From assembly GCA_052034175.1 (NCBI GenBank), contig JBPOIX010000189.1, forward strand, positions 1-14,060: a stretch of DNA of 14,060 nucleotides. The letters are read 5' to 3'. The translations under genes were made by a program, and so were the position numbers. This DNA comes from UBA668 sp052034175. Lineage in GTDB: Bacteria; Actinomycetota; Acidimicrobiia; Acidimicrobiales; Ilumatobacteraceae. The notes under the pieces are model-generated. The model did no database searches, was not told where the DNA came from, and saw nothing but the letters and a program-made list of their open reading frames with translations. Of the stretch, positions 1-6,858 are shown piece after piece. Each line of letters starts with the position of its first letter. The stretch's first letter is position 1.

Positions 1-29
1 GATCATTTACTTCTGAGGCCCGTGCGCCG

Positions 30-1811
30 ATGACTGATCCGATGGGCTCATCGATTCGTCTCCGCCGCCGATCTACACTCACCGATGTGACATCGACGGG
101 ATCGTCCAGGATCGACCAGACGCGGCACTCGCGTCTGCTGCGCAGCGTGCTCGCCACCCTGCTCGGCGTGGCCGGGTTGTGGGTGGTCGCGCCGGCGGCG
201 CCGGCCGCCGCGGCCGTGCTGCCGAACGGTGCCTCGGCCTATGTCGCCATGACCCCGCAACGCCTGGCGGACACCCGCCCGTCGCAGGGGTCGTACGGCT
301 ACTCGGCCGTCAACAGCAAGACCATCCGCATCGGGGTCCTCAACCGCGACGGTGTACCGGCGGACGCCATCGCCGTGGTCGTCAACGTCACGGTCATCGG
401 CTCTTCCGGCAGCGGCTACGTCACGGTGTATCCCGCGGGCCAGGCGCTGCCCACCACCTCCAACGTCAACGCCGATGCCGCCGGGCGCACCGTGGCGAAC
501 ATGGCGCACGTGAAGATCGGCTCGGGCGGCTCGATCGACCTGTTCCGCAGCAGCACGATGAACGTGGCCGTCGACCTCGTGGGCGTGTACGTGCCGGTCG
601 CGGACGCCACCTCGGCCGGCCGCCTCACCACCCTGGCCAGCGGTGCCGTGCGGGCCCTGGACACCCGCCAGCGCGGCTACGGCGTCGGCGTGAACTCCAC
701 GACCACTGTGGATCTCGCCCCCTTCGGCCTCCCCACCGGCGCCAGCGCCGCCCTCGTCACCGTCACCGCGGTGCAGGGCTACCCCGGCTTCTGGACGGCG
801 TTCCCCACCGGGATCACCCGCCCGAACGTCTCCACCCTGAACCTCGACACCGCCGGGCAGACGCGCGCCGGCCAGGCCATCGTCCCGCTGCTGAGCGGCA
901 ACCGCACGATCAACGTCTTCAGCGCCAACGGCGGCCACCTGCTGGTGGACCTCGTCGGCTGGTACACGGGCGACGGCGTGGCGGCCTCCACCGATGGCCT
1001 CTTCGTGCCCTCCGCCCCGATGCGCTTGCTGGACACTCGTGCCCTGCGCACCCTGGCCCCTTGGGGCGGTAGCACCTACGAGTTCCAGGTCGGGGCGCCC
1101 TTCAGTGGCATCTCGGCGGTGGCGCTGAACATCACCGGCACCCAGCCGTGGGACGGCGGCTACGTCACGGCCCACCCGGCGGGTGTGGCCCGGCCGAACT
1201 CCTCCAACCTCAACCTCACGGGGTGGGGGCAGGTCATCGCCAACCACGCGATCTCGCGGGTCAGCGCCCGCGGTGTGGCGCTGTTCACCAACGCCGGTGT
1301 GCACCTCATCGGCGACGTCGCCGGCTGGTTCCTCGGCACCCCGTCCACGGCCACGCTGCCCGTGCCGGCGAACCCCAACTACACCTCGAACAAGACCACC
1401 GCCGTCCACGCCGGCGAGCTCGGCCTGTACGTCGCGGTGAAGAGCGGCACGAACCTGGACTACATCGCCGACCAGGGCTACGCGGCCACCTGGAGCGACC
1501 TGGCCAATGTGGCCACGCCGGGCAATGTGATGCTGTTCGCCCACCGCACGACGGGAAGTGCGCCGTTCCGCTACATCAACGGCCTCACGCCCGGGGACAA
1601 TTTCTCCCTCATCGGTACCGACGGCCACTGGTACCACTACCGGGTCGTGGATCAGCGGGTCACCTCGCCGTACTACTCGACGATCTCGTCGGTGGCCTCC
1701 GCCCACGGGCCGATGACGGCACAGCTGGTTGCCTGCTCGAAGCTGAACGGGACGCCCACCAGCACCCTGTACCGCATCGTCATCACCGGCCGTCTGTACG
1801 CCGTCACCTGA
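30..1811 (+). CDS. Exported protein with three surface repeats and a C-terminal sortase-like domain
   Basis: This 593-residue protein has a basic N-terminus and a hydrophobic stretch at about residues 38-62 ending in an Ala/Pro-rich AxA region, so it looks exported with a cleavable signal or an N-terminal anchor. Three repeats of roughly 110-130 residues follow. Each opens with an R-x-x-DTR motif (R78-R83, R208-R213, R332-R337) and closes with a V-D-L-V-G-W/V-Y-like motif (about 181-188, 306-313, 427-435). I associate such repeats with secreted proteins of Acidimicrobiia. Residues 450-593 resemble a class E/F sortase transpeptidase: His505 in FAHRTT, then PF, LxPGD and a YxV strand, Cys569 in LVACS, and Arg582 in YRIVITGRL. 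The His-Cys spacing (64) and Cys-Arg spacing (13) fit the sortase His-Cys-Arg triad. Later starts are possible (ATG at 42, GTG at 87); a weak GAGG lies at 15-18. The gene stands alone and converges with the transporter gene. Catalytic activity and substrate are inferred, not shown. Confidence 0.8.
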   Translation: MTDPMGSSIRLRRRSTLTDVTSTGSSRIDQTRHSRLLRSVLATLLGVAGLWVVAPAAPAAAAVLPNGASAYVAMTPQRLADTRPSQGSYGYSAVNSKTIRIGVLNRDGVPADAIAVVVNVTVIGSSGSGYVTVYPAGQALPTTSNVNADAAGRTVANMAHVKIGSGGSIDLFRSSTMNVAVDLVGVYVPVADATSAGRLTTLASGAVRALDTRQRGYGVGVNSTTTVDLAPFGLPTGASAALVTVTAVQGYPGFWTAFPTGITRPNVSTLNLDTAGQTRAGQAIVPLLSGNRTINVFSANGGHLLVDLVGWYTGDGVAASTDGLFVPSAPMRLLDTRALRTLAPWGGSTYEFQVGAPFSGISAVALNITGTQPWDGGYVTAHPAGVARPNSSNLNLTGWGQVIANHAISRVSARGVALFTNAGVHLIGDVAGWFLGTPSTATLPVPANPNYTSNKTTAVHAGELGLYVAVKSGTNLDYIADQGYAATWSDLANVATPGNVMLFAHRTTGSAPFRYINGLTPGDNFSLIGTDGHWYHYRVVDQRVTSPYYSTISSVASAHGPMTAQLVACSKLNGTPTSTLYRIVITGRLYAVT

Positions 1812-1850
1812 GTCGCGCTCGGGGCAGGCTGCGTCACCCGCGGCTGCTCG

Positions 1851-2693
1851 TCAGGTGCGCCCCAGCACGAGCAGCAGGATGCCACCCGCCACCACCGCGG
1901 CCGCGGCGATGCGCCGCCGATGGTCGCCCTCGCCGAGCAGCTTCCACCCCGCCAGCGCGGCGATCACCACGCTGGACTCGCGCAGGGCGGTGACGTAGCC
2001 CACTTCGGCCAGCCGGAACGCCACGACCACCATCCCGTAGGTGACGGTGGTGGCCGTGCCGGTGAGGATGGACTGCCACCAGCGGGTGCGCAACATGGCC
2101 GCCATCGCTGTCCGCTTGCCGGTCGCCAGGCCGTAGATCGTGTTCGAAGTCGCGCCACCGATCATCGTGGCGAAGATGTAGGCGATGCTGCCGGGGTTGG
2201 CGCGCGAACCAGCGGCGTCGAGCACCGAGTACGTCCCGATGGTCAGCGACACCCCGAGCGCCACCGCCAGTTGCACCCCGGTGGCACCGCGCGCCAGCAG
2301 CGAGAGCCCCGCCACCACCACAGAGATTCCGGCCACGTGCCACACGGTGAGGTGGTCGGAGAGGAACAGCACCCCACCCGCGGCCGCGAGCGCGGCCCCG
2401 CCGCCGCGGGCCACCGGGTAGCTGACCGAGAAGTCGCCGACGCTGTACGCCTTCGCCAACAGCCAGGCGTACGGCATGTGCACGGCACCGCTGAGCGCGG
2501 CGAACAGGTAGGCCTTGCCCGGCATGCCGAACAGCGCATGGTTGCCCACGGCGAGCGGCACGCACAGCAGGCCGGCCACGAAGAACTGGGCCCACAGCAC
2601 CAGGTAGCGGTCGCCGGTGGCGCGCTTGGCGGCGAAGTTCCAGCCGGCATGGATGACGGCCGCGCCGAGGGACAGCAGGGTGGCGAGCAGCAC
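1851..2693 (-). CDS. EamA/DMT-family membrane transporter
   Basis: This 280-residue protein is almost entirely hydrophobic and matches the drug/metabolite transporter (EamA) layout: two homologous halves of about 135 residues with roughly ten transmembrane helices in total. The N-terminal HAGWNFAAKR is typical of the family, as is the SYPVARGGG stretch near residues 94-102. The second half contains a TALRESSVV stretch near residue 240 that mirrors it. Such proteins export or import small metabolites, and the substrate cannot be read from sequence. The start is GTG at 2693, only 7 nt after the stop codon of the upstream acyltransferase gene. No clear ribosome-binding site is visible, so translational coupling in a two-gene operon is likely. 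It converges with the sortase-domain gene across a 39-bp gap (1812-1850) in which I see no convincing terminator. Confidence 0.85.
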   Translation of the reverse strand: MLLATLLSLGAAVIHAGWNFAAKRATGDRYLVLWAQFFVAGLLCVPLAVGNHALFGMPGKAYLFAALSGAVHMPYAWLLAKAYSVGDFSVSYPVARGGGAALAAAGGVLFLSDHLTVWHVAGISVVVAGLSLLARGATGVQLAVALGVSLTIGTYSVLDAAGSRANPGSIAYIFATMIGGATSNTIYGLATGKRTAMAAMLRTRWWQSILTGTATTVTYGMVVVAFRLAEVGYVTALRESSVVIAALAGWKLLGEGDHRRRIAAAAVVAGGILLLVLGRT

Positions 2694-2700
2694 GGAGGGC

Positions 2701-3867
2701 TCAGGCCGTCGGCGCCGAGTGGGACGCGTCGACCTCGGTGGCAGCGGCCCCCGAGGCGGTGGCCCCCGAGGCGGGGGCCGCGCGGTGACCCTTCACCCAC
2801 CGTCGACCGAACAGCCAGATCACCGGGAGGGTGAACAGCAGCGGGCCGATGAACGCCAGCGGCCGGTAGAGCCACCACCACAGCGTGGGCTCGCGGGCCT
2901 CGTTCTGCTGGCCGGACATCGCGTAGCGCGCCGCCCGGTGCAGCGCCATGCCGGTGGTGTGGAAGAGGAACAGCGGCATCGAGAAGCGATTGATCGTCTC
3001 GTTGACGCGCTGCCACCGGGGCCGCTCGAGGCGCCGTTCCATGCCGGGCCGCAGCACCTCGGCCACCCCGGCCTGGAAGAGCACGAGGGCCACGATGCAC
3101 AAGGTGGGTGGCGCCATGTTCGACGTCTCGCCCGGCACCCCGACCATCGAGCCCGGGTACAACCCGCTGAACACCAGGCCACCGAGGCCGAACATGCCCG
3201 CCCACAGCAGCGTCCAGTCGGTGCGCCGGGTGGCCCCGACCAGGCGGTCGTAGAAGAAGCCGAGCTGATGGCACAGGCCCCACACGGCGATCATGTTCAC
3301 CAGGCCGAGCCATTCGTGGCCGTAGCGGAAGCGGGCGATGTCCACCACGAGGGTGATGCCCGCCAGCCAGACGATGACGATGCTGTCCCAGCGGCGATGC
3401 AGCCACAGGAAGACCGGCAACAACGCCACGAGCATCAGGTACACGCCCATGAACCACAGCGGGCTGACCACCAGCAGGACGGCGCGCCCGGCCCACTCGG
3501 CGTTGAACACGTTGCCGAGCACCGTGCCGAGGGCCGCCCACACCACCAGCAGTGCCAGCGCCGGCACGGCCAGCCGCTGGATGCGCCGCCCGACGAAGCG
3601 CCCCAGCCGCTCGCCCTTCAGTTGCGCCCGTTCCCAGGCCACCAGGTGCGAGTAGCCGCCGACGTAGAAGAACAGGGGCATCACCTGCAGCAGCCAGGTG
3701 ACCGCCCACAGCCCGGTGGTGAAGCCGATCGGGTTGGTGGCGTGGGGGCCGTCGTCCTCCCAGAGCACGATCGTGAACACCCAGTGCCACGCCACCACGA
3801 CCAGCAGGCTGAACGCCCGCATGAAGTCGATGTAGACGTTGCGGTTCGGGGCGGCCGGAGCGCTCAC
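2701..3867 (-). CDS. Membrane acyltransferase, acyltransferase-3 family
   Basis: The 388-residue product has about ten transmembrane helices and the N-terminal acyltransferase-3 signature: YIDFMRAFS at residues 12-20, followed by a His at 28 in VVAWHWVF. This family moves acyl groups, often acetyl or succinyl, onto sugars, lipids or antibiotics at the membrane. The substrate here is unknown. Further recognisable parts are FFYVGGYSH with a following basic RFVGRRIQR loop, and a late FLFHTTGMALH segment. The last 30 residues are a soluble Ala/Ser/Thr-rich tail partly encoded by a 15-bp tandem repeat. I chose GTG at 3867 because it precedes the conserved N-terminus directly and has GAGGG 7 nt upstream; the frame stays open to 4167, but that part only reads antisense through the protease gene. 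The gene is first in a two-gene unit with the transporter and diverges from the CPBP protease gene. Confidence 0.85.
   Translation of the reverse strand: MSAPAAPNRNVYIDFMRAFSLLVVVAWHWVFTIVLWEDDGPHATNPIGFTTGLWAVTWLLQVMPLFFYVGGYSHLVAWERAQLKGERLGRFVGRRIQRLAVPALALLVVWAALGTVLGNVFNAEWAGRAVLLVVSPLWFMGVYLMLVALLPVFLWLHRRWDSIVIVWLAGITLVVDIARFRYGHEWLGLVNMIAVWGLCHQLGFFYDRLVGATRRTDWTLLWAGMFGLGGLVFSGLYPGSMVGVPGETSNMAPPTLCIVALVLFQAGVAEVLRPGMERRLERPRWQRVNETINRFSMPLFLFHTTGMALHRAARYAMSGQQNEAREPTLWWWLYRPLAFIGPLLFTLPVIWLFGRRWVKGHRAAPASGATASGAAATEVDASHSAPTA
2746..2775. repeat. Two tandem copies of a 15-bp unit in the acyltransferase tail
   Basis: The unit GGCCCCCGAGGCGGT occurs at 2746-2760 and again at 2761-2775, with one mismatch at the last base. 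It lies in frame at the 3' end of the acyltransferase gene and encodes repeated Ala-Ser-Gly-Ala residues in the soluble C-terminal tail. It looks like replication slippage in a low-constraint region. Confidence 0.8.
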
Positions 3868-3871
3868 GGGG

Positions 3872-3877
3872 TACCCT
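3872..3877 (+). promoter_or_regulatory. Leaderless-type -10 hexamer (TACCCT) for the CPBP protease gene
   Basis: TACCCT ends 6 nt before the GTG at 3884. This matches the TANNNT -10 element that places the transcription start at or next to the start codon in actinobacterial leaderless mRNAs. It lies in the 16-bp gap between two divergent start codons. No clear -35 element is visible. The call rests on position and on recurrence of the same pattern elsewhere in the window. Confidence 0.5.
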
Positions 3878-3883
3878 CGGCCT

Positions 3884-4591
3884 GTGTCCACGGATGCACA
3901 GCCCGAGCGTACGCGCTTCAACGTCACGATGGCGGTGGTCGTGGTGCTGGCGGTCGCCAACGTCATGTCGAACCGGGTGCTTCCCTCGTGGGCGTACGTG
4001 CCCTGGAACGTTGCCGTCGCGGTGGCGGTCGTGCTGCTCGCCCGGCGTGCGGTCGGCTTCACCCAGATGGGGCTGGGCGAATGGAAGCGCGGCGCAGCCT
4101 GGGGCCTCACGCTGTTCGTCCTGACCGTCGGTGTGCTGGCCCTCGCAGTGGCGATGCCGGCCTTCAACGAGATGTATCACGACCGCCGAGTGCACGGTGG
4201 GGCGGGGGAGTGGCTGTACCAGGCGTTCGTGCGCATCCCCTTCGGCACGGCGCTGCTGGAGGAAGTGGCGTTCCGGGCCGTGCTGCCGGCGCTGTTCGCG
4301 GTGCGCTGGGGCGTGCTGCGCGGCTGTGTGGCGGCGTCGGTGCTGTTCGGCCTGTGGCACGTGCTGCCGGCGTGGAACCTGAACTCGGTGAACCCCACTG
4401 CGGAGGCCGTGTTCGGCAGCGGCACGGCGGGCGTGGTGGCGGCCGTCGTGTTCGGCGTGGTGGGCACCACCGTGGCCGGCCTGTGGTGGTGTTGGGTGCG
4501 CTACCGGGCCCGCAGCGTGCTGGCCACCGTGATCGCCCACGTGGCCACCAACTCGGTGGCGTACACGATCGCCTTCCTGGTCGCCCGTTAG
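3884..4591 (+). CDS. CPBP-family intramembrane metalloprotease
   Basis: The 235-residue multi-pass membrane protein carries all three conserved CPBP (CAAX protease and bacteriocin-processing) motifs. These are E126-E127-x3-R131 in LLEEVAFRAVL, the F155-x3-H159 motif in FGLWH, and H219-x3-N223 in VIAHVATN. The glutamates and histidines are the expected metal-coordinating and catalytic residues of this glutamate-type protease family. Bacterial members cleave prenylated or membrane substrates or serve in bacteriocin self-immunity; the substrate here is unknown. I chose GTG at 3884 because it gives the usual family N-terminus and sits 6 nt after a TACCCT hexamer. An in-frame TTG at 3839 would extend the protein antisense into the acyltransferase gene and is unlikely. 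The stop codon TAG (4589-4591) also forms the start of the putative murI -10 box. Confidence 0.88.
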   Translation: MSTDAQPERTRFNVTMAVVVVLAVANVMSNRVLPSWAYVPWNVAVAVAVVLLARRAVGFTQMGLGEWKRGAAWGLTLFVLTVGVLALAVAMPAFNEMYHDRRVHGGAGEWLYQAFVRIPFGTALLEEVAFRAVLPALFAVRWGVLRGCVAASVLFGLWHVLPAWNLNSVNPTAEAVFGSGTAGVVAAVVFGVVGTTVAGLWWCWVRYRARSVLATVIAHVATNSVAYTIAFLVAR

Positions 4592-4594
4592 CCT
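4589..4594 (+). promoter_or_regulatory. Putative -10 hexamer (TAGCCT) for murI, beginning on the upstream stop codon
   Basis: TAGCCT begins with the TAG stop codon of the CPBP protease gene and ends 7 nt before the murI ATG at 4602. This is the spacing expected for a leaderless transcript. No Shine-Dalgarno sequence is visible ahead of this ATG, which supports a leaderless start. No good -35 match is seen. Confidence 0.5.
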
Positions 4595-4601
4595 GCTGGC
4601 G

Positions 4602-5414
4602 ATGGATCGGCCGATCGGGATGTTCGACAGCGGCTTCGGTGGGCTCACCGTGGCTCGGGCGGTCATCGACCTCCTCCCGCTCGAACACCTCGTCTACATC
4701 GGCGACACCGGCCGCTACCCATACGGCCCCCGGCCGCAGCACGAGGTGCGCGAGTTCGCCCGGCAGATCGCCTGGAGCCTGGTGGACGACTACGACGTGA
4801 AGGCCATCGTGGTGGCGTGCAACACGGCCAGCGCCGCGGCGCTGGACCACCTCAAGGCGGAGCTCCCGGTGCCCGTGATCGATGTGGTGGAGCCGGGCGC
4901 GCAGGCGCTGGTGCGGGCCACCCGCAGCGGTGAGGTCGGGGTCATCGGCACGGTGGGCACCATCGGCTCCGGCGCCTACGAGCGCGCCGTGGCGGCCACC
5001 GGCGGCGAGGTCCACCTCACCGCAGCGGCGTGCCCGGGCTTCGTCGAGTTCGTCGAGCGCGGGCAGACCCATGGCGAGGAAGTGGCCATCCTGGCCGAGC
5101 GCCTGCTGGCCCCGGTGAAGGACGCCAAGGTGGACAGCCTGCTGCTCGGGTGCACCCACTACCCGTACCTGGCGCGGGTCATCGGCGACACGATGGGGCC
5201 CGACGTGGTGCTGGTCTCCAGCGCCGACGAGACCGCCTTTGCCACCCGCGACACCCTCGCCGAGCACGGCCTGCTGCGCACGGGTGGCGACGACCACCGC
5301 GAGCCCGCCGAGCACCGCTTCCTCTCCAGCGGCGACATCTCCTGGTTCGCCGACCTCGGCGGCCGCCTGCTCGGGCCCGAGTTGCGCGACGCCGAACAAT
5401 GGCACCACCTCTGA
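4602..5414 (+). CDS. murI: Glutamate racemase
   Basis: The 270-residue enzyme interconverts L- and D-glutamate, supplying D-Glu for peptidoglycan. Its length is normal for the family. The N-terminus has the conserved IGMFDSGFGGLTV (residues 5-17), with Asp9 and Ser10 as the expected substrate-binding residues, and the YIGDTGRYPYG segment. The two catalytic cysteines are Cys73 in VACNTASA and Cys184 in LGCTHYP. VIDVVEPGA and VGVIGTVGTI are further MurI blocks. The gene lies 10 nt after the CPBP gene and probably has its own leaderless promoter (TAGCCT at 4589). It is followed after 57 nt by rph and then rdgB, an order also found in Mycobacterium (murI, Rv1339, rphA, Rv1341), but here without the Rv1339-like metallo-hydrolase gene. 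Confidence 0.96.
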   Translation: MDRPIGMFDSGFGGLTVARAVIDLLPLEHLVYIGDTGRYPYGPRPQHEVREFARQIAWSLVDDYDVKAIVVACNTASAAALDHLKAELPVPVIDVVEPGAQALVRATRSGEVGVIGTVGTIGSGAYERAVAATGGEVHLTAAACPGFVEFVERGQTHGEEVAILAERLLAPVKDAKVDSLLLGCTHYPYLARVIGDTMGPDVVLVSSADETAFATRDTLAEHGLLRTGGDDHREPAEHRFLSSGDISWFADLGGRLLGPELRDAEQWHHL

Positions 5415-5459
5415 CCCACCACCGCTGAACCTTCTCGCCTCTCTCCAACCCACCCTTCC

Positions 5460-5466
5460 GGAGGAA
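5460..5466 (+). promoter_or_regulatory. Strong ribosome-binding site for rph
   Basis: GGAGGAA is a near-perfect Shine-Dalgarno sequence; its GGAGG core ends 7 nt before the ATG at 5472. It is one of the clearest ribosome-binding sites in the window and contrasts with the murI, feoA and CPBP starts, which have none. The rest of the 57-nt murI–rph gap is pyrimidine-rich and shows no obvious promoter or terminator. Confidence 0.85.
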
Positions 5467-5471
5467 CCACC

Positions 5472-6230
5472 ATGTCTCGCCCCGACGGCCGTGAACCGAA
5501 CCAGCTGCGCCCCATCACCTTCGAGCGCGACTACACCGAAATGGCGGCCGGCAGCGTGCTCGTGTCGTTCGGCAAGACCCGCGTGCTGTGCACCGCCAGC
5601 GTGGACGAGAACGTGCCACGGTGGATGAAGAACTCCGGCAAGGGTTGGGTGACCGCTGAGTACTCGATGCTGCCCGGTGCCTCGCCCGAACGCATCGATC
5701 GCGAGGCGGCGAAGGGCAAGCAGAGCGGCCGCACGGTGGAGATCCAGCGCCTCATCGGCCGGTCGCTGCGCGCCGCCTGCGACATGCGCGCCCTCGGCGA
5801 GCGGCAGGTCATCGTCGACTGCGATGTGCTGCAGGCCGACGGCGGCACGCGCACCGCCAGCATCTGCGGCGGCTACCTGGCACTGCACGATGCCCTCACG
5901 CGGCTGGTGCAGAACAAGGCCATCAAGCAGCATCCGCTGCACTCCTACTGCGCGGCCATCAGCGTCGGCATCGTCGGTGGCACACCCGTGCTCGACCTGC
6001 CCTACGTGGAGGACTCCACGGCCGAGGTGGACATGAACGTGGTGGTGCTCGGCCAGCCGGGCGCCGAGCCGTCGTTCGTGGAGGTGCAGGGCACCGCCGA
6101 GGGCAAGGCGTTCAGCCGCAGCGAGCTGGACAGCCTGCTCGGGCTGGCGACCGCGGGCCTGGGGGAGATCATCGCCCTGCAGGCCGAGCTGGTCGGCACG
6201 CCACCCACGCCGCGGGAGCTCGGCCGATGA
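5472..6230 (+). CDS. rph: Ribonuclease PH
   Basis: The 252-residue phosphorolytic 3'-5' exoribonuclease trims tRNA precursor 3' ends using phosphate, and works as a hexamer in the cytoplasm. Family blocks are clear: SRPDGREPNQLRP at the N-terminus, GWVTAEYSMLPGAS (58-71), the RxIGRSLRA helix (93-101), and DCDVLQADGGTRTAS (116-130). The last contains the phosphate-binding GTR. EDSTAEVDMNVV carries the catalytic aspartates (about 181 and 187), and FVEVQGTAEG lies at 202-211. Length is standard. The start is fixed by the GGAGGAA ribosome-binding site. The stop overlaps the rdgB start as ATGA, so the two are translationally coupled. Confidence 0.97.
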   Translation: MSRPDGREPNQLRPITFERDYTEMAAGSVLVSFGKTRVLCTASVDENVPRWMKNSGKGWVTAEYSMLPGASPERIDREAAKGKQSGRTVEIQRLIGRSLRAACDMRALGERQVIVDCDVLQADGGTRTASICGGYLALHDALTRLVQNKAIKQHPLHSYCAAISVGIVGGTPVLDLPYVEDSTAEVDMNVVVLGQPGAEPSFVEVQGTAEGKAFSRSELDSLLGLATAGLGEIIALQAELVGTPPTPRELGR

Positions 6231-6829
6231 CCACCGGTGCGGCCCGGCCGCAGCTGGTCAGCGCCACCGCCAACCCGCACAAGATGGCCGAGATCGCCGC
6301 CATCCTCGACGGCTTGGTGGACGTGCTCCCGCGCCCGGCCGAGGTGCCGGATGTGGTGGAGGACGCCGGCACGTTGGAGGGCAACGCGCGCCTGAAGGCG
6401 GCGGCGATCTGTGCCGCGGCCGGGCTGCCGGCCGTCAGCGACGACACCGGCCTGTTCGTCGACGCGCTGGACGGCGCCCCCGGTGTGGACACCGCGTACT
6501 ACGCCGGCCCGACCGCCACCTATGCCGAGAACCGAGCCAAGCTGCTGTGCCAGCTCGACGGGGTGGCCAACCGCAGCGCCCGCTTCCGTACCGTGGTGAT
6601 GGTCGTGTACCCCGACGGCACGGAGCTGGCCGTGGAGGGCGTGTGCGAGGGGATGATCGCCACCCGCGAGCGCGGTGAGCGAGGCTTCGGGTACGACCCC
6701 GTGTTCATGCCGATCGAGGGCGGCGGGCGGACCTTCAGCGAGATGAGCGACGTGGAGAAGAACGCCGTCTCCCACCGCGGGCGGGCGTTCGCCGCGCTGG
6801 TGGCGGCGCTCGGCCGGCCCGCCGGCTGA
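6227..6829 (+). CDS. rdgB: XTP/dITP pyrophosphatase (HAM1/RdgB family)
   Basis: This 200-residue enzyme hydrolyses XTP, dITP and ITP to the monophosphates, keeping deaminated purines out of DNA and RNA. Visible motifs are SATANPHKMAEI (12-23), EDAGTLEGNARLKA (45-58), SDDTGLFVDAL with GAPGVDT (71-89), GFGYDPVF (153-160) and SHRGRAFAAL (182-191). The last three are the substrate and metal-binding signatures. Two positions depart from the E. coli-type consensus: TAYYAG in place of SARYxG near residue 89, and EGNA in place of EENA near residue 51. The start ATG overlaps the rph stop (ATGA). The gene ends just before a strong palindrome shared with the convergent gene, so it is probably the last gene of the murI–rph–rdgB unit. 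Confidence 0.95.
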   Translation: MTTGAARPQLVSATANPHKMAEIAAILDGLVDVLPRPAEVPDVVEDAGTLEGNARLKAAAICAAAGLPAVSDDTGLFVDALDGAPGVDTAYYAGPTATYAENRAKLLCQLDGVANRSARFRTVVMVVYPDGTELAVEGVCEGMIATRERGERGFGYDPVFMPIEGGGRTFSEMSDVEKNAVSHRGRAFAALVAALGRPAG

Positions 6830-6830
6830 G

Positions 6831-6858
6831 CCTTCCCGGCTGAACTCAGCCAGGAAGG
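6831..6858. terminator. Palindromic hairpin between convergent genes, probable bidirectional terminator
   Basis: CCTTCC (6831-6836) pairs with GGAAGG (6853-6858), and GGCTGA (6838-6843) pairs with TCAGCC (6846-6851), with one C·A mismatch between the two stems and a very small loop. It begins 1 nt after the rdgB stop codon and includes the stop codon of the convergent EEP-family gene (6846-6848). There is no T-tract on either strand, so it may be an intrinsic terminator of the GC-rich actinobacterial type or an RNA-stabilising hairpin. Confidence 0.65.

Noticed and set aside
48..1706. Long open frame on the minus strand opposite the sortase-domain gene
   Set aside because: It is rich in Arg, Gly, His and Val with no domain or hydrophobic pattern, as expected from GC-rich antisense reading. 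The plus-strand frame has a signal peptide, repeats and a catalytic motif.
1812..1850. Possible bidirectional terminator between the convergent sortase-domain and EamA genes
   Set aside because: Only about four base pairs (GCAG/CTGC) can form before mismatches, with no T-tract.
2243..4666. Very long minus-strand frame across the acyltransferase and protease region
   Set aside because: It is a frame-shifted shadow with low-complexity Arg/His/Pro composition. The acyltransferase and EamA frames on the same strand carry clear family motifs.
2617..4800. Very long plus-strand frame of over 700 codons
   Set aside because: It is antisense to the acyltransferase and out of frame with the protease and murI genes. 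It has no recognisable motif and a composition typical of a GC-rich shadow.
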